Part shown: positions 8,135 to 14,676 of the stretch, in pieces
Position numbering within the stretch: the stretch's first letter is position 1
Layout of the letters: each line of letters opens with the position of its first letter
Assembly: GCA_050736615.1 (NCBI GenBank)
Contig: JBOHWL010000127.1
Coordinates: forward strand, 1 to 14,676
Direction of reading: 5' to 3'
Source: JBOHWJ01 sp050736615
GTDB taxonomy: Bacteria > Desulfobacterota > Binatia > Binatales > Binataceae
DNA: 14,676 nucleotides
Notes under the pieces: generated by a model
The model's database searches: none
What the model saw: the letters and a program-made list of their open reading frames with translations, nothing else
What the model was told of the DNA's origin: nothing
Position numbers and translations under genes: made by a program

Positions 8135-8180
8135 CCACAGTCCGATGTCAAATAGTGGAGCTTCGCAAGGGAGAACGGGA

Positions 8181-9338
8181 TTGAAAGCACCCACGGCGCT
8201 CGACACCAAGCTGATACACGACGGGGAACCGTCGCCGTTGATCGAAGGCGCGGTAAGCATGCCGATTTTTCAGTCGGCGACCTTCGAGTATCGCGGCGAA
8301 CACGATTATCATGCGCTGCGCTACATCAGGCTCAACAACACGCCGAATCATGTGGCGCTGCATCAGAAGTTGGCGGCAGTGGAAGGCGCCGAAGAGGCGC
8401 TGGTCGCGGCCAGCGGGATGGCGGCGATTTCCACCACGTTACTGACGTTGCTGGGTTCGGGTGATCATTTAATTGCGCAAGACTGCCTTTATGGCGGTAC
8501 GCACGATCTCCTGACCGAAGAGTTTCCTCGCTTGGGCATCGCGGTCGATTTTGTCGATGGAGACGAACCCTCTTCATGGGTATCGGCGCTGCGGCCCAAT
8601 ACGCGCGCGATTTATTTCGAGACCATCTCGAACCCGCTGGTGCAGGTGGCGGATTTGAAAGCGATGGTGGAGTTCGCGCGCGCGCATCACCTGGTTTCAC
8701 TCATCGACAACACTTTCGCAAGCCCGGTCAATTTCCGCCCGCCGGAAATCGGCTTTGATCTCTCACTGCATAGTTGTACCAAATACCTTAACGGCCATTC
8801 GGATATTGTCGCCGGAGCCGTGATCGGGCGCGGTGAATTGGTGCGTCGGATTCAGCGCAAGCTCAATCATTTGGGCGGAGCGCTCGACCCGCACGCCTGT
8901 TTCCTGCTGCATCGCGGCATGAAGACCTTAGGGGTGCGCGTGCGCCATCAGAACCACAGCGCGATGGCGATCGCGCGCTTTTTAGAGGCGCATCCTAAAA
9001 TTATGGCGGTCCACTATCCCGGCCTGGAGCGTCACCCGCGGCACTTACGGGCAAGCGAACTGTTCGACGGCTTCGGCGGAATGATGAGTTTCGAGCTGCG
9101 CGAAGGGGTCGCGGCGGCGGAGAAATTCATCCATAACGTCACACTGCCAATTTCCGCGCCGAGTCTGGGCGGAGTCGAAAGCCTGATTACGCGGCCGGCC
9201 ACCACCTCGCATTCGGGGATGTCGTCGGAACAGCGGCGACGCGCGGGAATCGCCGATGGCCTGATCAGATTTTCCGTCGGACTGGAGGCCGCCGAAGACC
9301 TGATTGCCGACTTCACTCAAGCCCTGGCCCAGAGTTAG
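8181..9338 (+). CDS. Cys/Met-metabolism PLP-dependent enzyme (cystathionine gamma-synthase/lyase family)
   Basis: A 385-residue fold-type I PLP enzyme of sulfur amino-acid metabolism. Landmarks: the phosphate-binding Y-x-R (Tyr48, Arg50), ASGMAAIST (77-85), LYGGT with Tyr104 stacking on PLP, DNTFASP (176-182) with the pyridine-binding Asp, SLHSCTKYLNGHSD (195-208) with Schiff-base Lys201, and SLGGVESL and TRPATTSHS near the C-terminus. It may act as cystathionine gamma-synthase, a cystathionine lyase or a methionine lyase; sequence alone does not decide. The usual Y-x-R-x-x-N-P-T segment reads YIRLNNTPN, a subfamily variant. The start is probably TTG 8181, because AAGGGAG (8167-8173) is 7 nt upstream and family homology begins there. 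GTG 8121 or ATG 8145 would add 20 or 12 Ser/Gly-rich residues with no good ribosome site. Confidence 0.9.
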   Translation: MKAPTALDTKLIHDGEPSPLIEGAVSMPIFQSATFEYRGEHDYHALRYIRLNNTPNHVALHQKLAAVEGAEEALVAASGMAAISTTLLTLLGSGDHLIAQDCLYGGTHDLLTEEFPRLGIAVDFVDGDEPSSWVSALRPNTRAIYFETISNPLVQVADLKAMVEFARAHHLVSLIDNTFASPVNFRPPEIGFDLSLHSCTKYLNGHSDIVAGAVIGRGELVRRIQRKLNHLGGALDPHACFLLHRGMKTLGVRVRHQNHSAMAIARFLEAHPKIMAVHYPGLERHPRHLRASELFDGFGGMMSFELREGVAAAEKFIHNVTLPISAPSLGGVESLITRPATTSHSGMSSEQRRRAGIADGLIRFSVGLEAAEDLIADFTQALAQS

Positions 9339-9402
9339 ACCAAGGCGCCGACCTGCTGACCATGGACGCCAACCGTCAATCAGGATAAGCCCGTAACAAG
9401 CA

Positions 9403-9432
9403 AGACGGGCCGGTAGCGCTACCGGCCCGTCT
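9403..9432. terminator. Perfect 30-bp palindrome, bidirectional terminator candidate
   Basis: AGACGGGCCGGTAGC is followed immediately by its exact reverse complement. As RNA it folds into a GC-rich stem of about 13 bp with a GCGC loop. It sits between the convergent PLP-enzyme gene (ends 9338) and degP-like gene (ends 9474), so it would be read as a hairpin from both sides. There is no T-run after it in either direction, so termination would rely on stem strength or on blocking RNA 3' decay. Confidence 0.68.
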
Positions 9433-9473
9433 CGGGATTCACCTTGATGGGCGCTGGTCAGCCGCCCGTTGGG

Positions 9474-11060
9474 CTAACCCTCCGAATTGATGATCTCATA
9501 AATGGTCGAGTTGCCTCGCTGGACCAGCAGTAGAGCCGATTTTCCTTTGCGCTGTGCCTGCTTGGCTTTCGCGATGAATTCATCGACGGAGTTCACTTTC
9601 TGACGATTGATCTCAAGGATCACGTCGCCGGGCTGCAAACCGGCCTCAGCCGCCGGCGAATCGGGCTTAACACCGCGAACCACCACGCCTTTTTTGATGT
9701 TCAGATTCAATTGCTGCGCGATATCGGGCGTCAGCTCCTGCACTTGCAGGCCCCAGTTCGAGGGTTGCTCCGGACCCTGCGCACTCGCGACCTGTGTCTC
9801 CTTGAGTTCCGCTATCTTGACATTCAAGTTGACCGGCTTGTCATTGCGGATCACTTGGATCCGCACTTCCTTGCCGATTGGCGTCAGCGCCACCATCTCG
9901 GGCAATTCATGCTCGTCGTGAACCGTCTGCCCGTTGTACTGGACGATGACGTCGCCGCGTTGGAGACCGGCTTTGGAGGCGGGACTATCGCTTTGCACCC
10001 CTGCCACTAAAGCGCCTTCAGGCTGCGGCAGGCCAAACGACTTAGCCAGGCCGGGAGTGACTTCCTGAATCTCAACTCCGAGCCAGCCACGGATGACGCG
10101 GCCGTTCTTCTTGAGCTGCTCCATTACATGCTTGGCCAGGTCGATAGGAATGGCGAAGCCGATACCCGCATTGCTGCCCGTACTGCTGTAAATTGCGGTG
10201 TTGATGCCGATGACCTGACCCGAGGTATTGAACAGCGGACCGCCCGAGTTGCCCGGATTAATCGAAGCGTCGGTCTGCAGGAAATTGTCGTAATTACCGC
10301 CGAGCGCGCGCCCCTTCGCACTGATAATTCCGGAGGTGACGGTCAGGTTGAACCCAAACGGGCTGCCAATCGCGATCACCCAATCGCCCACCTGGGTTGT
10401 GTTGGAATCACCGAGCGTGGCCGCGGGCAGCGGCTGCTTGGTGTTGATCTTGATGAGCGCGAGGTCAGTCTTCGGATCCGTGCCGACCACCTTGGCGGTG
10501 AATTCCCGCTTATCCATCAAGGTGACGTGAATCTCCTCCGCATGGCCGACCACGTGGTTGTTGGTGAGAATGTAACCGTCCGGCGAGACAATCACGCCTG
10601 ATCCAAGGCCGTGCTCTTTGAACTGATGCGGCGTGCCGAAGAAGTGGCGGAATTGCTGGAAGGGGTTATTACCGAACGGGCCACCTGGACCGAAGGGGCT
10701 GCCTTGGCCGAATGGATTGCCTCGACCCTGGTTGCCTCCGCCCTGCTCACCACCCTGGTCAGGTTCACCGAAGCCGTTGGTCTTGACCTCCTGCACTACC
10801 GCGACGTTGACCACCGAGGGCATCACTTTTTTGACCAATGGCGCCCATGACGGTAACGGAATGGTGTCCTTGGTGCTGGGTTCGGGCTGATTGACCGGCG
10901 CGAGCGCGGTGGTGCTCGAATGCGCCGACGAAGCGCTGGAACCGGTAGCTTGCACCGTCTGGGCGCCATTACCCCAGAAAGGAAACGCACCTGCCCGGGC
11001 GAAGGCTATTGCGATACCCAAAACGACGCCGCCGGTCACGGCGGCGATTTTGTTGCCCAT
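9474..11060 (-). CDS. degP: Periplasmic serine endoprotease, DegP/HtrA (Do) family
   Basis: A 528-residue trypsin-fold protease with two PDZ domains. The catalytic triad is His169 (TNNHVV), Asp199 (KTDLALIK) and Ser272 (GNSGGPLF). PDZ1 spans about 323-415 (RGWLGVEIQEV, then SPASKAGLQRGDVI) and PDZ2 about 435-525 (SPAAEAGLQPGDVI). The N-terminus has a hydrophobic export segment (about 5-28), so it acts in the periplasm or is membrane-anchored, degrading or chaperoning misfolded envelope proteins. A Gly/Asn/Phe-rich segment (about 101-141, repeated PFG) forms a long loop before the protease core, ending in the common NPFQQFRHFFG motif. The start is ATG 11060, with a perfect AGGAGG (11066-11071) 5 nt upstream. 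It is apparently monocistronic and converges on the PLP-enzyme gene. The symbol is a family-level choice; mucD or htrA would serve equally. Confidence 0.95.
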   Translation of the reverse strand: MGNKIAAVTGGVVLGIAIAFARAGAFPFWGNGAQTVQATGSSASSAHSSTTALAPVNQPEPSTKDTIPLPSWAPLVKKVMPSVVNVAVVQEVKTNGFGEPDQGGEQGGGNQGRGNPFGQGSPFGPGGPFGNNPFQQFRHFFGTPHQFKEHGLGSGVIVSPDGYILTNNHVVGHAEEIHVTLMDKREFTAKVVGTDPKTDLALIKINTKQPLPAATLGDSNTTQVGDWVIAIGSPFGFNLTVTSGIISAKGRALGGNYDNFLQTDASINPGNSGGPLFNTSGQVIGINTAIYSSTGSNAGIGFAIPIDLAKHVMEQLKKNGRVIRGWLGVEIQEVTPGLAKSFGLPQPEGALVAGVQSDSPASKAGLQRGDVIVQYNGQTVHDEHELPEMVALTPIGKEVRIQVIRNDKPVNLNVKIAELKETQVASAQGPEQPSNWGLQVQELTPDIAQQLNLNIKKGVVVRGVKPDSPAAEAGLQPGDVILEINRQKVNSVDEFIAKAKQAQRKGKSALLLVQRGNSTIYEIINSEG

Positions 11061-11095
11061 GTAATCCTCCTGAATCGCCCGGCGCGCGCGGCGCG

Positions 11096-11101
11096 CTTAT
11101 A
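11096..11101 (-). promoter_or_regulatory. Possible -10 box for the degP-like gene
   Basis: TATAAG on the minus strand lies 36 nt upstream of the ATG of the protease gene. The stretch between it and the ribosome site is a GC/CG-alternating tract (11081-11096) able to self-pair. No clear -35 element, sigma-E or sigma-32 promoter was found at the right distance, so this is a weak call. Confidence 0.22.
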
Positions 11102-11560
11102 CGGCGAATTGCTACCTTTCAGACGTAAATGGAAGGCCGAAATTCAAGGCCAGCGTCGCGAAAACGTCGGCGGGGTGCTGTCGCGCACGTCCGTCGATCT
11201 CCCCACGAATATCGATTTTCCCACTAACCACATTTAATCTTTGCTTGCTAGTAAAACAGAAAGGTCGACGCAAGAATACTGGTTCGAATACAACCAAACC
11301 ACTTGGCTTCACGGCCTCGGCGGACAGGCTGAGCCCGGCCGGCCGGCAGCATGTGCGGCGCTCGCTTTCAGCCCGCCGGACCCATACTGGGGACGATTGG
11401 GACTATCGCCACACCCGTGGGTGGACGGCGCGACCGGACGGCCAATCGTGGAATTGAAACCTAAGTCCCGAGTGGACGATACGCCAGCGGTACTCGTCGC
11501 ACTCATCCGCATGAGGTGCAGCCCTATACGATAAAATGCCGAGCGGGTAACATTTTATTA
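11102..11560. other. Intergenic gap of about 460 bp without a supported gene
   Basis: The gap lies between the divergent protease and hydroxylase-family genes. Short open frames cross it on both strands (for example 11241-11534 plus, 11309-11512 minus), but none has a ribosome site, a recognisable domain or convincing coding character. A small GC-palindromic patch (GCCGGCCGGC) lies near 11336-11346. I see no tRNA or known RNA fold. It probably holds promoters for the two flanking genes, or an eroded gene too decayed to read by eye. Confidence 0.4.
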
Positions 11561-12100
11561 ATGGCCTGCGACGTGCTCATTTTCGTGGCAGGGATGTTGG
11601 CGTGGAGCTTTCTCGAATACGTGATTCACGCCTGGCTCAGCCATCGCTTGGATACGTTCGCGCGGCCGCTCCACGCGGTCCATCATCACGACCCGCGCGC
11701 GGTGTTCACTATCGGCGCATGGATTCCCGTCGCGTTAGCCTGGACCTGTGGCTTCGCTTTATTCGGCTGGACCCCGGGGATGGTTTGTTTCAGCGGAATG
11801 GTGGCGGGATTCACGGCCTACGAAGCGCTCCACTACCGGCAGCATTTTAAACGCCCGCGCAACCGGCTCGAACGTTATCTCCGCACCCGGCATCTGATTC
11901 ATCATCATCGCGCGGCGCACGCCTGTTTCGGCGTAACCTCGCCGTTGTGGGACATGATCTTCGCGACCGAACCCGAGAAGTCATTGATGCGCCAATGGGC
12001 CGAGGCGGTCACGCGTGTACCCGAGCTAGCTGGCCCCAGCAATTTGCGGCGTCTGCTTTATCTGGGAATACCTGCGTCGCGCGCTCACACGACGCGTTAG
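11561..12100 (+). CDS. Fatty acid hydroxylase / sterol desaturase superfamily membrane protein
   Basis: A 179-residue integral-membrane di-iron oxygenase of the FA_hydroxylase type. The histidine clusters are all present: HAWLSH (His23, His28), HAVHHH (His38, His41-43), HYRQH (His91, His95) and HLIHHHRAAH (His111, His114-116, His120), followed by the family ending FGVTSPLWDMIF. Hydrophobic segments lie at about 5-23, 50-68 and 72-88. Relatives hydroxylate or desaturate fatty acyl chains, sterols or carotenoids at the membrane with O2 and reducing power. The lipid substrate here is unknown, and the short length is closer to bacterial carotenoid or fatty-acid hydroxylase-like members. I chose ATG 11561. 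An in-frame GTG at 11516 adds 15 residues lacking hydrophobic or family character; neither start has a strong ribosome site. Confidence 0.82.
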   Translation: MACDVLIFVAGMLAWSFLEYVIHAWLSHRLDTFARPLHAVHHHDPRAVFTIGAWIPVALAWTCGFALFGWTPGMVCFSGMVAGFTAYEALHYRQHFKRPRNRLERYLRTRHLIHHHRAAHACFGVTSPLWDMIFATEPEKSLMRQWAEAVTRVPELAGPSNLRRLLYLGIPASRAHTTR

Positions 12101-12105
12101 AAGAA

Positions 12106-12168
12106 CCGGCAACCAGTCTATTGGTCATTCAGGCCGGTCGGCTAAACCGACGACGCGAGAGTTGCCGG
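12106..12168. terminator. Nested inverted repeats between convergent genes
   Basis: The outer arms CCGGCAAC (12106-12113) and GTTGCCGG (12161-12168) are perfect complements and enclose a smaller hairpin GTCGG-CTAAA-CCGAC (12137-12151). The structure lies just after the stop of the hydroxylase-family gene and ahead of the end of the exported-protein gene, as expected for a shared terminator. No T-run is present. Confidence 0.38.
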
Positions 12169-12201
12169 GCATCGTTACGGGTTGAATCAGGTCTCCCTGG
12201 C

Positions 12202-14538
12202 CTAAAGCTTTTGGGCTCTTAGCTCCCGCTCGGCCTGCAGGTTAGCCGCCCGTTGCCGCAGGGCTTGCAGTCTTTCCGCTTTTAATCTCCTCACGTTCTT
12301 TTTTTGCTTCGGACTTTTCTTCGTTCTCACTTTCTTGGGCTTTGGCGCCTTATGAATAACTATCGTCACCGAAGTCGAGACGGAATTACCCTTCGAATCA
12401 CTCACCAGTAGCATGAAACGGCCAACGCTTGGCTTCAGCGGCACACCCGTGACGATTCCGCCTGATGTCAGCGCGAGTCCAGGTGGCAACCTGCGTTTGA
12501 CGATCCGGAGCGAATAGGGCGGCGCGCCGCCCTTAATTCCCAATGAGGCTGAGTATGGCTGACGGACAGTGGCCACCGGCAATGCGGTCGCGGTCACGCT
12601 AAGCGGCCCGGGCGCGGGAGTTGGCGTAACGGTCGGGGTCATGGTCGGAGTCGGCGTCGAGGTCGCAGTCGGTCTCATGGTCGGTGTGGGAAAAGTGATT
12701 TGAATTGGAGTCGGGAGCGCGGTTATGGTCGGCGTTGGTGTGGATGTTGCTGTGGGCGTCGGGGTCGCCGCCTCAGTTGGGGCGACGGTGGGCGTCGGCG
12801 CGGGCGTGCGAGTGCCGGTAGGCGTCGGCGTTGGGATTGCCGTTGGAGCGGCGCTAGGCGTCGGGGTGGGCGTGCGAGTGGCAGTGGCCGTGGCAGTTGG
12901 CGTCTTGCTTGGGATGCTGGTCGGCGTGGCGGTGGGTATCGGGGAGGCGGTTGGAGTCGGGCTGACCACGGCGGCGGGACTGATCTCGCCCCACCATGTA
13001 CCCCAGGCATTATTGGTTGAAGCGTATTCCTGCAGGGTCCAGAAGCTGTTGTCGTCGGAGGGGTCAACCACAGTCGCGCTTTCGAGACCCCATTGATTGT
13101 CGCTGGCGGCACTGATGTACGGTCCCTGGCCGGCGCGCAACACCGTATCGCCTTCGACCGTGCCCGCGGCATCGCCCGCCGCATGGAAGGCGAAGTCCGC
13201 ACTGGGATATTGTGCGGACGAAAAGCGCGAATAACCGATTACGGCGTCGCCGGATTGATTCACCGCGATGGTGGGAAAGGCGAAGAACAGCGTGGCAGTG
13301 GAATCGTCGATGCGGCCCAGTTGGTCCACTACTCCCAATGAGCCGCTCGCGGTACCGATCTGCCACCACTGCGCCGCGCTGCGGGTCGGCGTGCCGGCGG
13401 CCGGAAGATAGACCGTTTGCGCCGCCCAAATCGCATCGTTGCGATAAGCGCAACTGAGAATACGATCATCGCCTGTATCGATCCCGGTGGTGGTGCCTGA
13501 TTGCGGCGCGAAGTTGGTAGTCGGCGCGTAACTCTGCCATCCATTGGCGGTATATGGATACGCGGCGCCGAGATCGAGCACTTCCGATCCGACGGCGCCG
13601 GTGATTTCGCTCAGCCGCAGTTCGCTGGCGCCGGGCGCGGTAGTGCCGTAATTATACGATTCGATCAGATACTCTGTCGGGACCGAGTTGTCGTAAGTAA
13701 CCGTCGGGCATTGCGTAAACCCGTCATAGTCAGTGATCAGCGTATAAGCGGCGGGGCCCCCGCCATAGAGTGCCGCCTTGTTGAACACATAAAGATTCGA
13801 CTGCACAAACGTGCCATTGGTAACCATGTACATATTGGCCTGCACGACTACCCACTTTGCATTGAAGCCCAGCATCGGAAAGTCGGCCCATTGGCTGCCG
13901 TTGGCACTGGCTGGAATCTTGTACAAGGCCCAACTCGCGGTCGGGTCGCTGCTGTGTGACACCCCTAGAAGAATCGCCGCGCTGGCGAGTCCCTGGTCGG
14001 CGGCGGCCGAAAAAATCCAGTGGCCGTTGTAGGGATCGTAAACGATTCTCGGATCGACGACGCTGGTGATATTCAGGCTCGACCAGAAGCTCGCCAGCGT
14101 GACGGCACTGAGCACATTGCCCTCTTTGTCCTGAATTTCGACCTCGCTGTTGAGCGTCACCACCAGATCGTTGGGTCCGGCGGCGCCCTGGGTGTCGGGC
14201 ACAGCCACGCTGCCGTTGCTCACCACGGCGGCGAAACTTCGCGTCGGCGTGGGTGCCGCCAGCGGCGTGGATGCGCTCTGGATGGTCGTCGCCATCATCA
14301 TCGCACCGCGGACCGGTGCGGCCGGGGTCGGTGAAGCGCTCGGTCGCACTTGCGGCAAGGTGTCGAAGTTCACCACGGTCGGCTGTTCCGCGATGCCCGG
14401 CGACCCCGAGATGATTACGTCCCCATCGCCAGCGGAGCTTTGCGCATGCGCGGCGGCGAACCAGGGAAATGCGAGCGCGCCGGCGAAAAACAGGCCAGCC
14501 AATCCGCAAGCCGGTAGCCGTCGCGAGCACCGGCGCAT
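12202..14538 (-). CDS. Large exported protein: beta-propeller-like body, Pro/Thr linker, putative Ig domain, basic tail
   Basis: 778 residues from ATG 14538, giving a typical Sec signal: MRRCSRR, a hydrophobic core (about 8-28), and a cleavage site after AHA near 32. GGAG lies 5 nt upstream (14544-14547). An in-frame GTG at 14601 would bury the signal under 21 extra residues and has no ribosome site. Residues of about 90-520 form a beta-rich region with repeated 'D-P-R-I-V-Y-D-P-Y-N-G-H-W-I-F' and 'W-A-D-F-P-M-L-G-F' type segments, resembling propeller-like proteins; no catalytic function is recognised. About 525-643 is a Pro/Thr/Ala linker. About 644-728 resembles a putative Ig (He_PIG) domain (PPYSLRIVKRRLPPGLALTS, then GGIVTGVP). 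The last 50 residues are packed with Lys/Arg and look helical at the end. It is likely secreted or surface-exposed; its role is unknown. Confidence 0.8.
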   Translation of the reverse strand: MRRCSRRLPACGLAGLFFAGALAFPWFAAAHAQSSAGDGDVIISGSPGIAEQPTVVNFDTLPQVRPSASPTPAAPVRGAMMMATTIQSASTPLAAPTPTRSFAAVVSNGSVAVPDTQGAAGPNDLVVTLNSEVEIQDKEGNVLSAVTLASFWSSLNITSVVDPRIVYDPYNGHWIFSAAADQGLASAAILLGVSHSSDPTASWALYKIPASANGSQWADFPMLGFNAKWVVVQANMYMVTNGTFVQSNLYVFNKAALYGGGPAAYTLITDYDGFTQCPTVTYDNSVPTEYLIESYNYGTTAPGASELRLSEITGAVGSEVLDLGAAYPYTANGWQSYAPTTNFAPQSGTTTGIDTGDDRILSCAYRNDAIWAAQTVYLPAAGTPTRSAAQWWQIGTASGSLGVVDQLGRIDDSTATLFFAFPTIAVNQSGDAVIGYSRFSSAQYPSADFAFHAAGDAAGTVEGDTVLRAGQGPYISAASDNQWGLESATVVDPSDDNSFWTLQEYASTNNAWGTWWGEISPAAVVSPTPTASPIPTATPTSIPSKTPTATATATRTPTPTPSAAPTAIPTPTPTGTRTPAPTPTVAPTEAATPTPTATSTPTPTITALPTPIQITFPTPTMRPTATSTPTPTMTPTVTPTPAPGPLSVTATALPVATVRQPYSASLGIKGGAPPYSLRIVKRRLPPGLALTSGGIVTGVPLKPSVGRFMLLVSDSKGNSVSTSVTIVIHKAPKPKKVRTKKSPKQKKNVRRLKAERLQALRQRAANLQAERELRAQKL
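12205..12354 (-). other. Strongly basic C-terminal tail of the exported protein
   Basis: The final 50 residues begin HKAPKPKKVRTKKSPKQKKN and end with an Arg/Leu/Gln-rich, helix-prone stretch (LQALRQRAANLQAERELRAQ). The first part has about ten lysines or arginines in 20 residues and no acidic residue. Such tails can bind polyanions such as lipopolysaccharide, teichoic acid-like polymers, extracellular DNA or peptidoglycan. Which of these applies, if any, is inference. It matches no sorting signal I know (no PEP-CTERM, LPxTG or type IX pattern). Confidence 0.5.
12608..12966 (-). repeat. Low-complexity Pro/Thr-coding tract
   Basis: About 360 bp of imperfect short repeats, seen on the plus strand as recurring GTCGGCGT/GTGGGCGT units and coding on the minus strand for a PTPTATPT-like linker of about 119 residues. 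The tract is open in several frames, creating long spurious open frames on the plus strand (Gly/Val-rich). Such tracts vary in length through slippage. The linker probably separates the propeller-like body from the Ig-like and basic C-terminal parts. Confidence 0.85.
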
Positions 14539-14601
14539 TCGCGCTCCGCGGCATCGACGGAACGTGCTCGTAACGATCTGATCGCCAAGTCGCGATGTCA
14601 C

Positions 14602-14676
14602 GAGCCGCGAGGTTTTGCAAAGGAAATACCGCGCCAGATTTTCGACGCTCAGACTACGTTCGGCGATTTAGATTGG
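14602..14676. other. Window edge, upstream region of the exported-protein gene
   Basis: The last 75 bp contain no readable gene and no clear -10/-35 pair on the minus strand. They probably include the promoter or leader of the exported-protein gene, cut by the window edge. Confidence 0.3.

Noticed and set aside
7972..8180. Possible TPP or SAM riboswitch in the divergent gap before thiO and the PLP-enzyme gene.
   Set aside because: The conserved TPP core (CTGAGA and GATGAGG-type motifs) is absent on the thiO strand, and the plus-strand hairpin does not resemble a SAM riboswitch I know.
8121..8180. Upstream GTG (8121) or ATG (8145) start for the PLP-enzyme gene.
   Set aside because: GTG 8121 lies in the loop of the leader hairpin, neither has a good ribosome site, and the extra residues lack family similarity; the ATG cannot be fully excluded.
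11270..11300. GGTTCGAAT motif resembling a tRNA T-arm.
   Set aside because: The bases flanking the would-be loop do not form the 5-bp T-stem, and no acceptor or anticodon stem surrounds it.
11241..11534. 97-residue open frame on the plus strand starting with TTG in the intergenic gap.
   Set aside because: No ribosome site, no recognisable family, and it overlaps competing frames of equal length; not enough to call a gene.
12725..13096. Gly/Val-rich open frame on the plus strand.
   Set aside because: It is the antisense shadow of the Pro/Thr linker repeat tract; no ribosome site and no domain.
13730..14620. 296-residue Arg-rich open frame on the minus strand.
   Set aside because: It is an alternative frame of the exported-protein gene, with composition typical of shadow frames and no domain.
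1..14676. CRISPR array, transposase, integrase, toxin-antitoxin or phage-defence module.
   Set aside because: No regularly spaced repeats and no protein of these families; the only repeats are the intergenic palindromes and the Pro/Thr coding tract.

Overview
The window is GC-rich, densely packed bacterial chromosome with a Gram-negative character: it has a periplasmic HtrA/DegP-type protease and a large Sec-exported protein. The long Pro/Thr-rich linker of the exported protein, the HpaB-type remnant and the overall gene mix resemble Desulfobacterota/Binatota-like or other uncultured soil and sediment lineages. That placement is an inference, because no rRNA or other marker gene is present.

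Layout, left to right. (a) 1-147 holds a degenerate palindromic intergenic repeat, and a shorter relative of it lies at about 573-620. The two flank a minus-strand DUF309 gene (148-522). (b) A plus-strand metallo-beta-lactamase-fold hydrolase of the AHL-lactonase type (685-1464) converges on a full-length Lhr helicase (6083-1509, minus). (c) Just upstream of lhr, on the same strand, is the broken 5' end of a HpaB-type flavin monooxygenase gene (6386 to about 6112). It carries an in-frame TGA, a -1 frameshift in an A-run, and a truncation. (d) thiO (7971-6856, minus) overlaps by 4 bp a small gene for a degenerate response-regulator receiver domain (6859-6503). (e) Divergent from thiO is a Cys/Met-metabolism PLP enzyme (8181-9338, plus). 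Its end is separated from the convergent degP/htrA gene (11060-9474, minus) by a perfect 30-bp palindrome. (f) After a gap of about 500 bp with no convincing gene comes a small membrane-bound fatty-acid-hydroxylase/sterol-desaturase-family protein (11561-12100, plus). It converges on a 778-residue exported protein (14538-12202, minus) with a beta-propeller-like body, a Pro/Thr linker, a putative Ig domain and a very basic C-terminal tail.

Most genes look like housekeeping or accessory metabolism: DNA repair helicase, thiamine-related glycine oxidation, sulfur amino-acid metabolism, envelope proteostasis and lipid modification. They are organised as alternating convergent and divergent units rather than one operon. 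I see no CRISPR array, tRNA, rRNA, transposase, integrase or phage gene, and no clear multi-gene novel system. The points most worth a second look are the decayed HpaB gene between the receiver gene and lhr, the translationally coupled thiO/pseudo-receiver pair, and the architecture of the exported protein.
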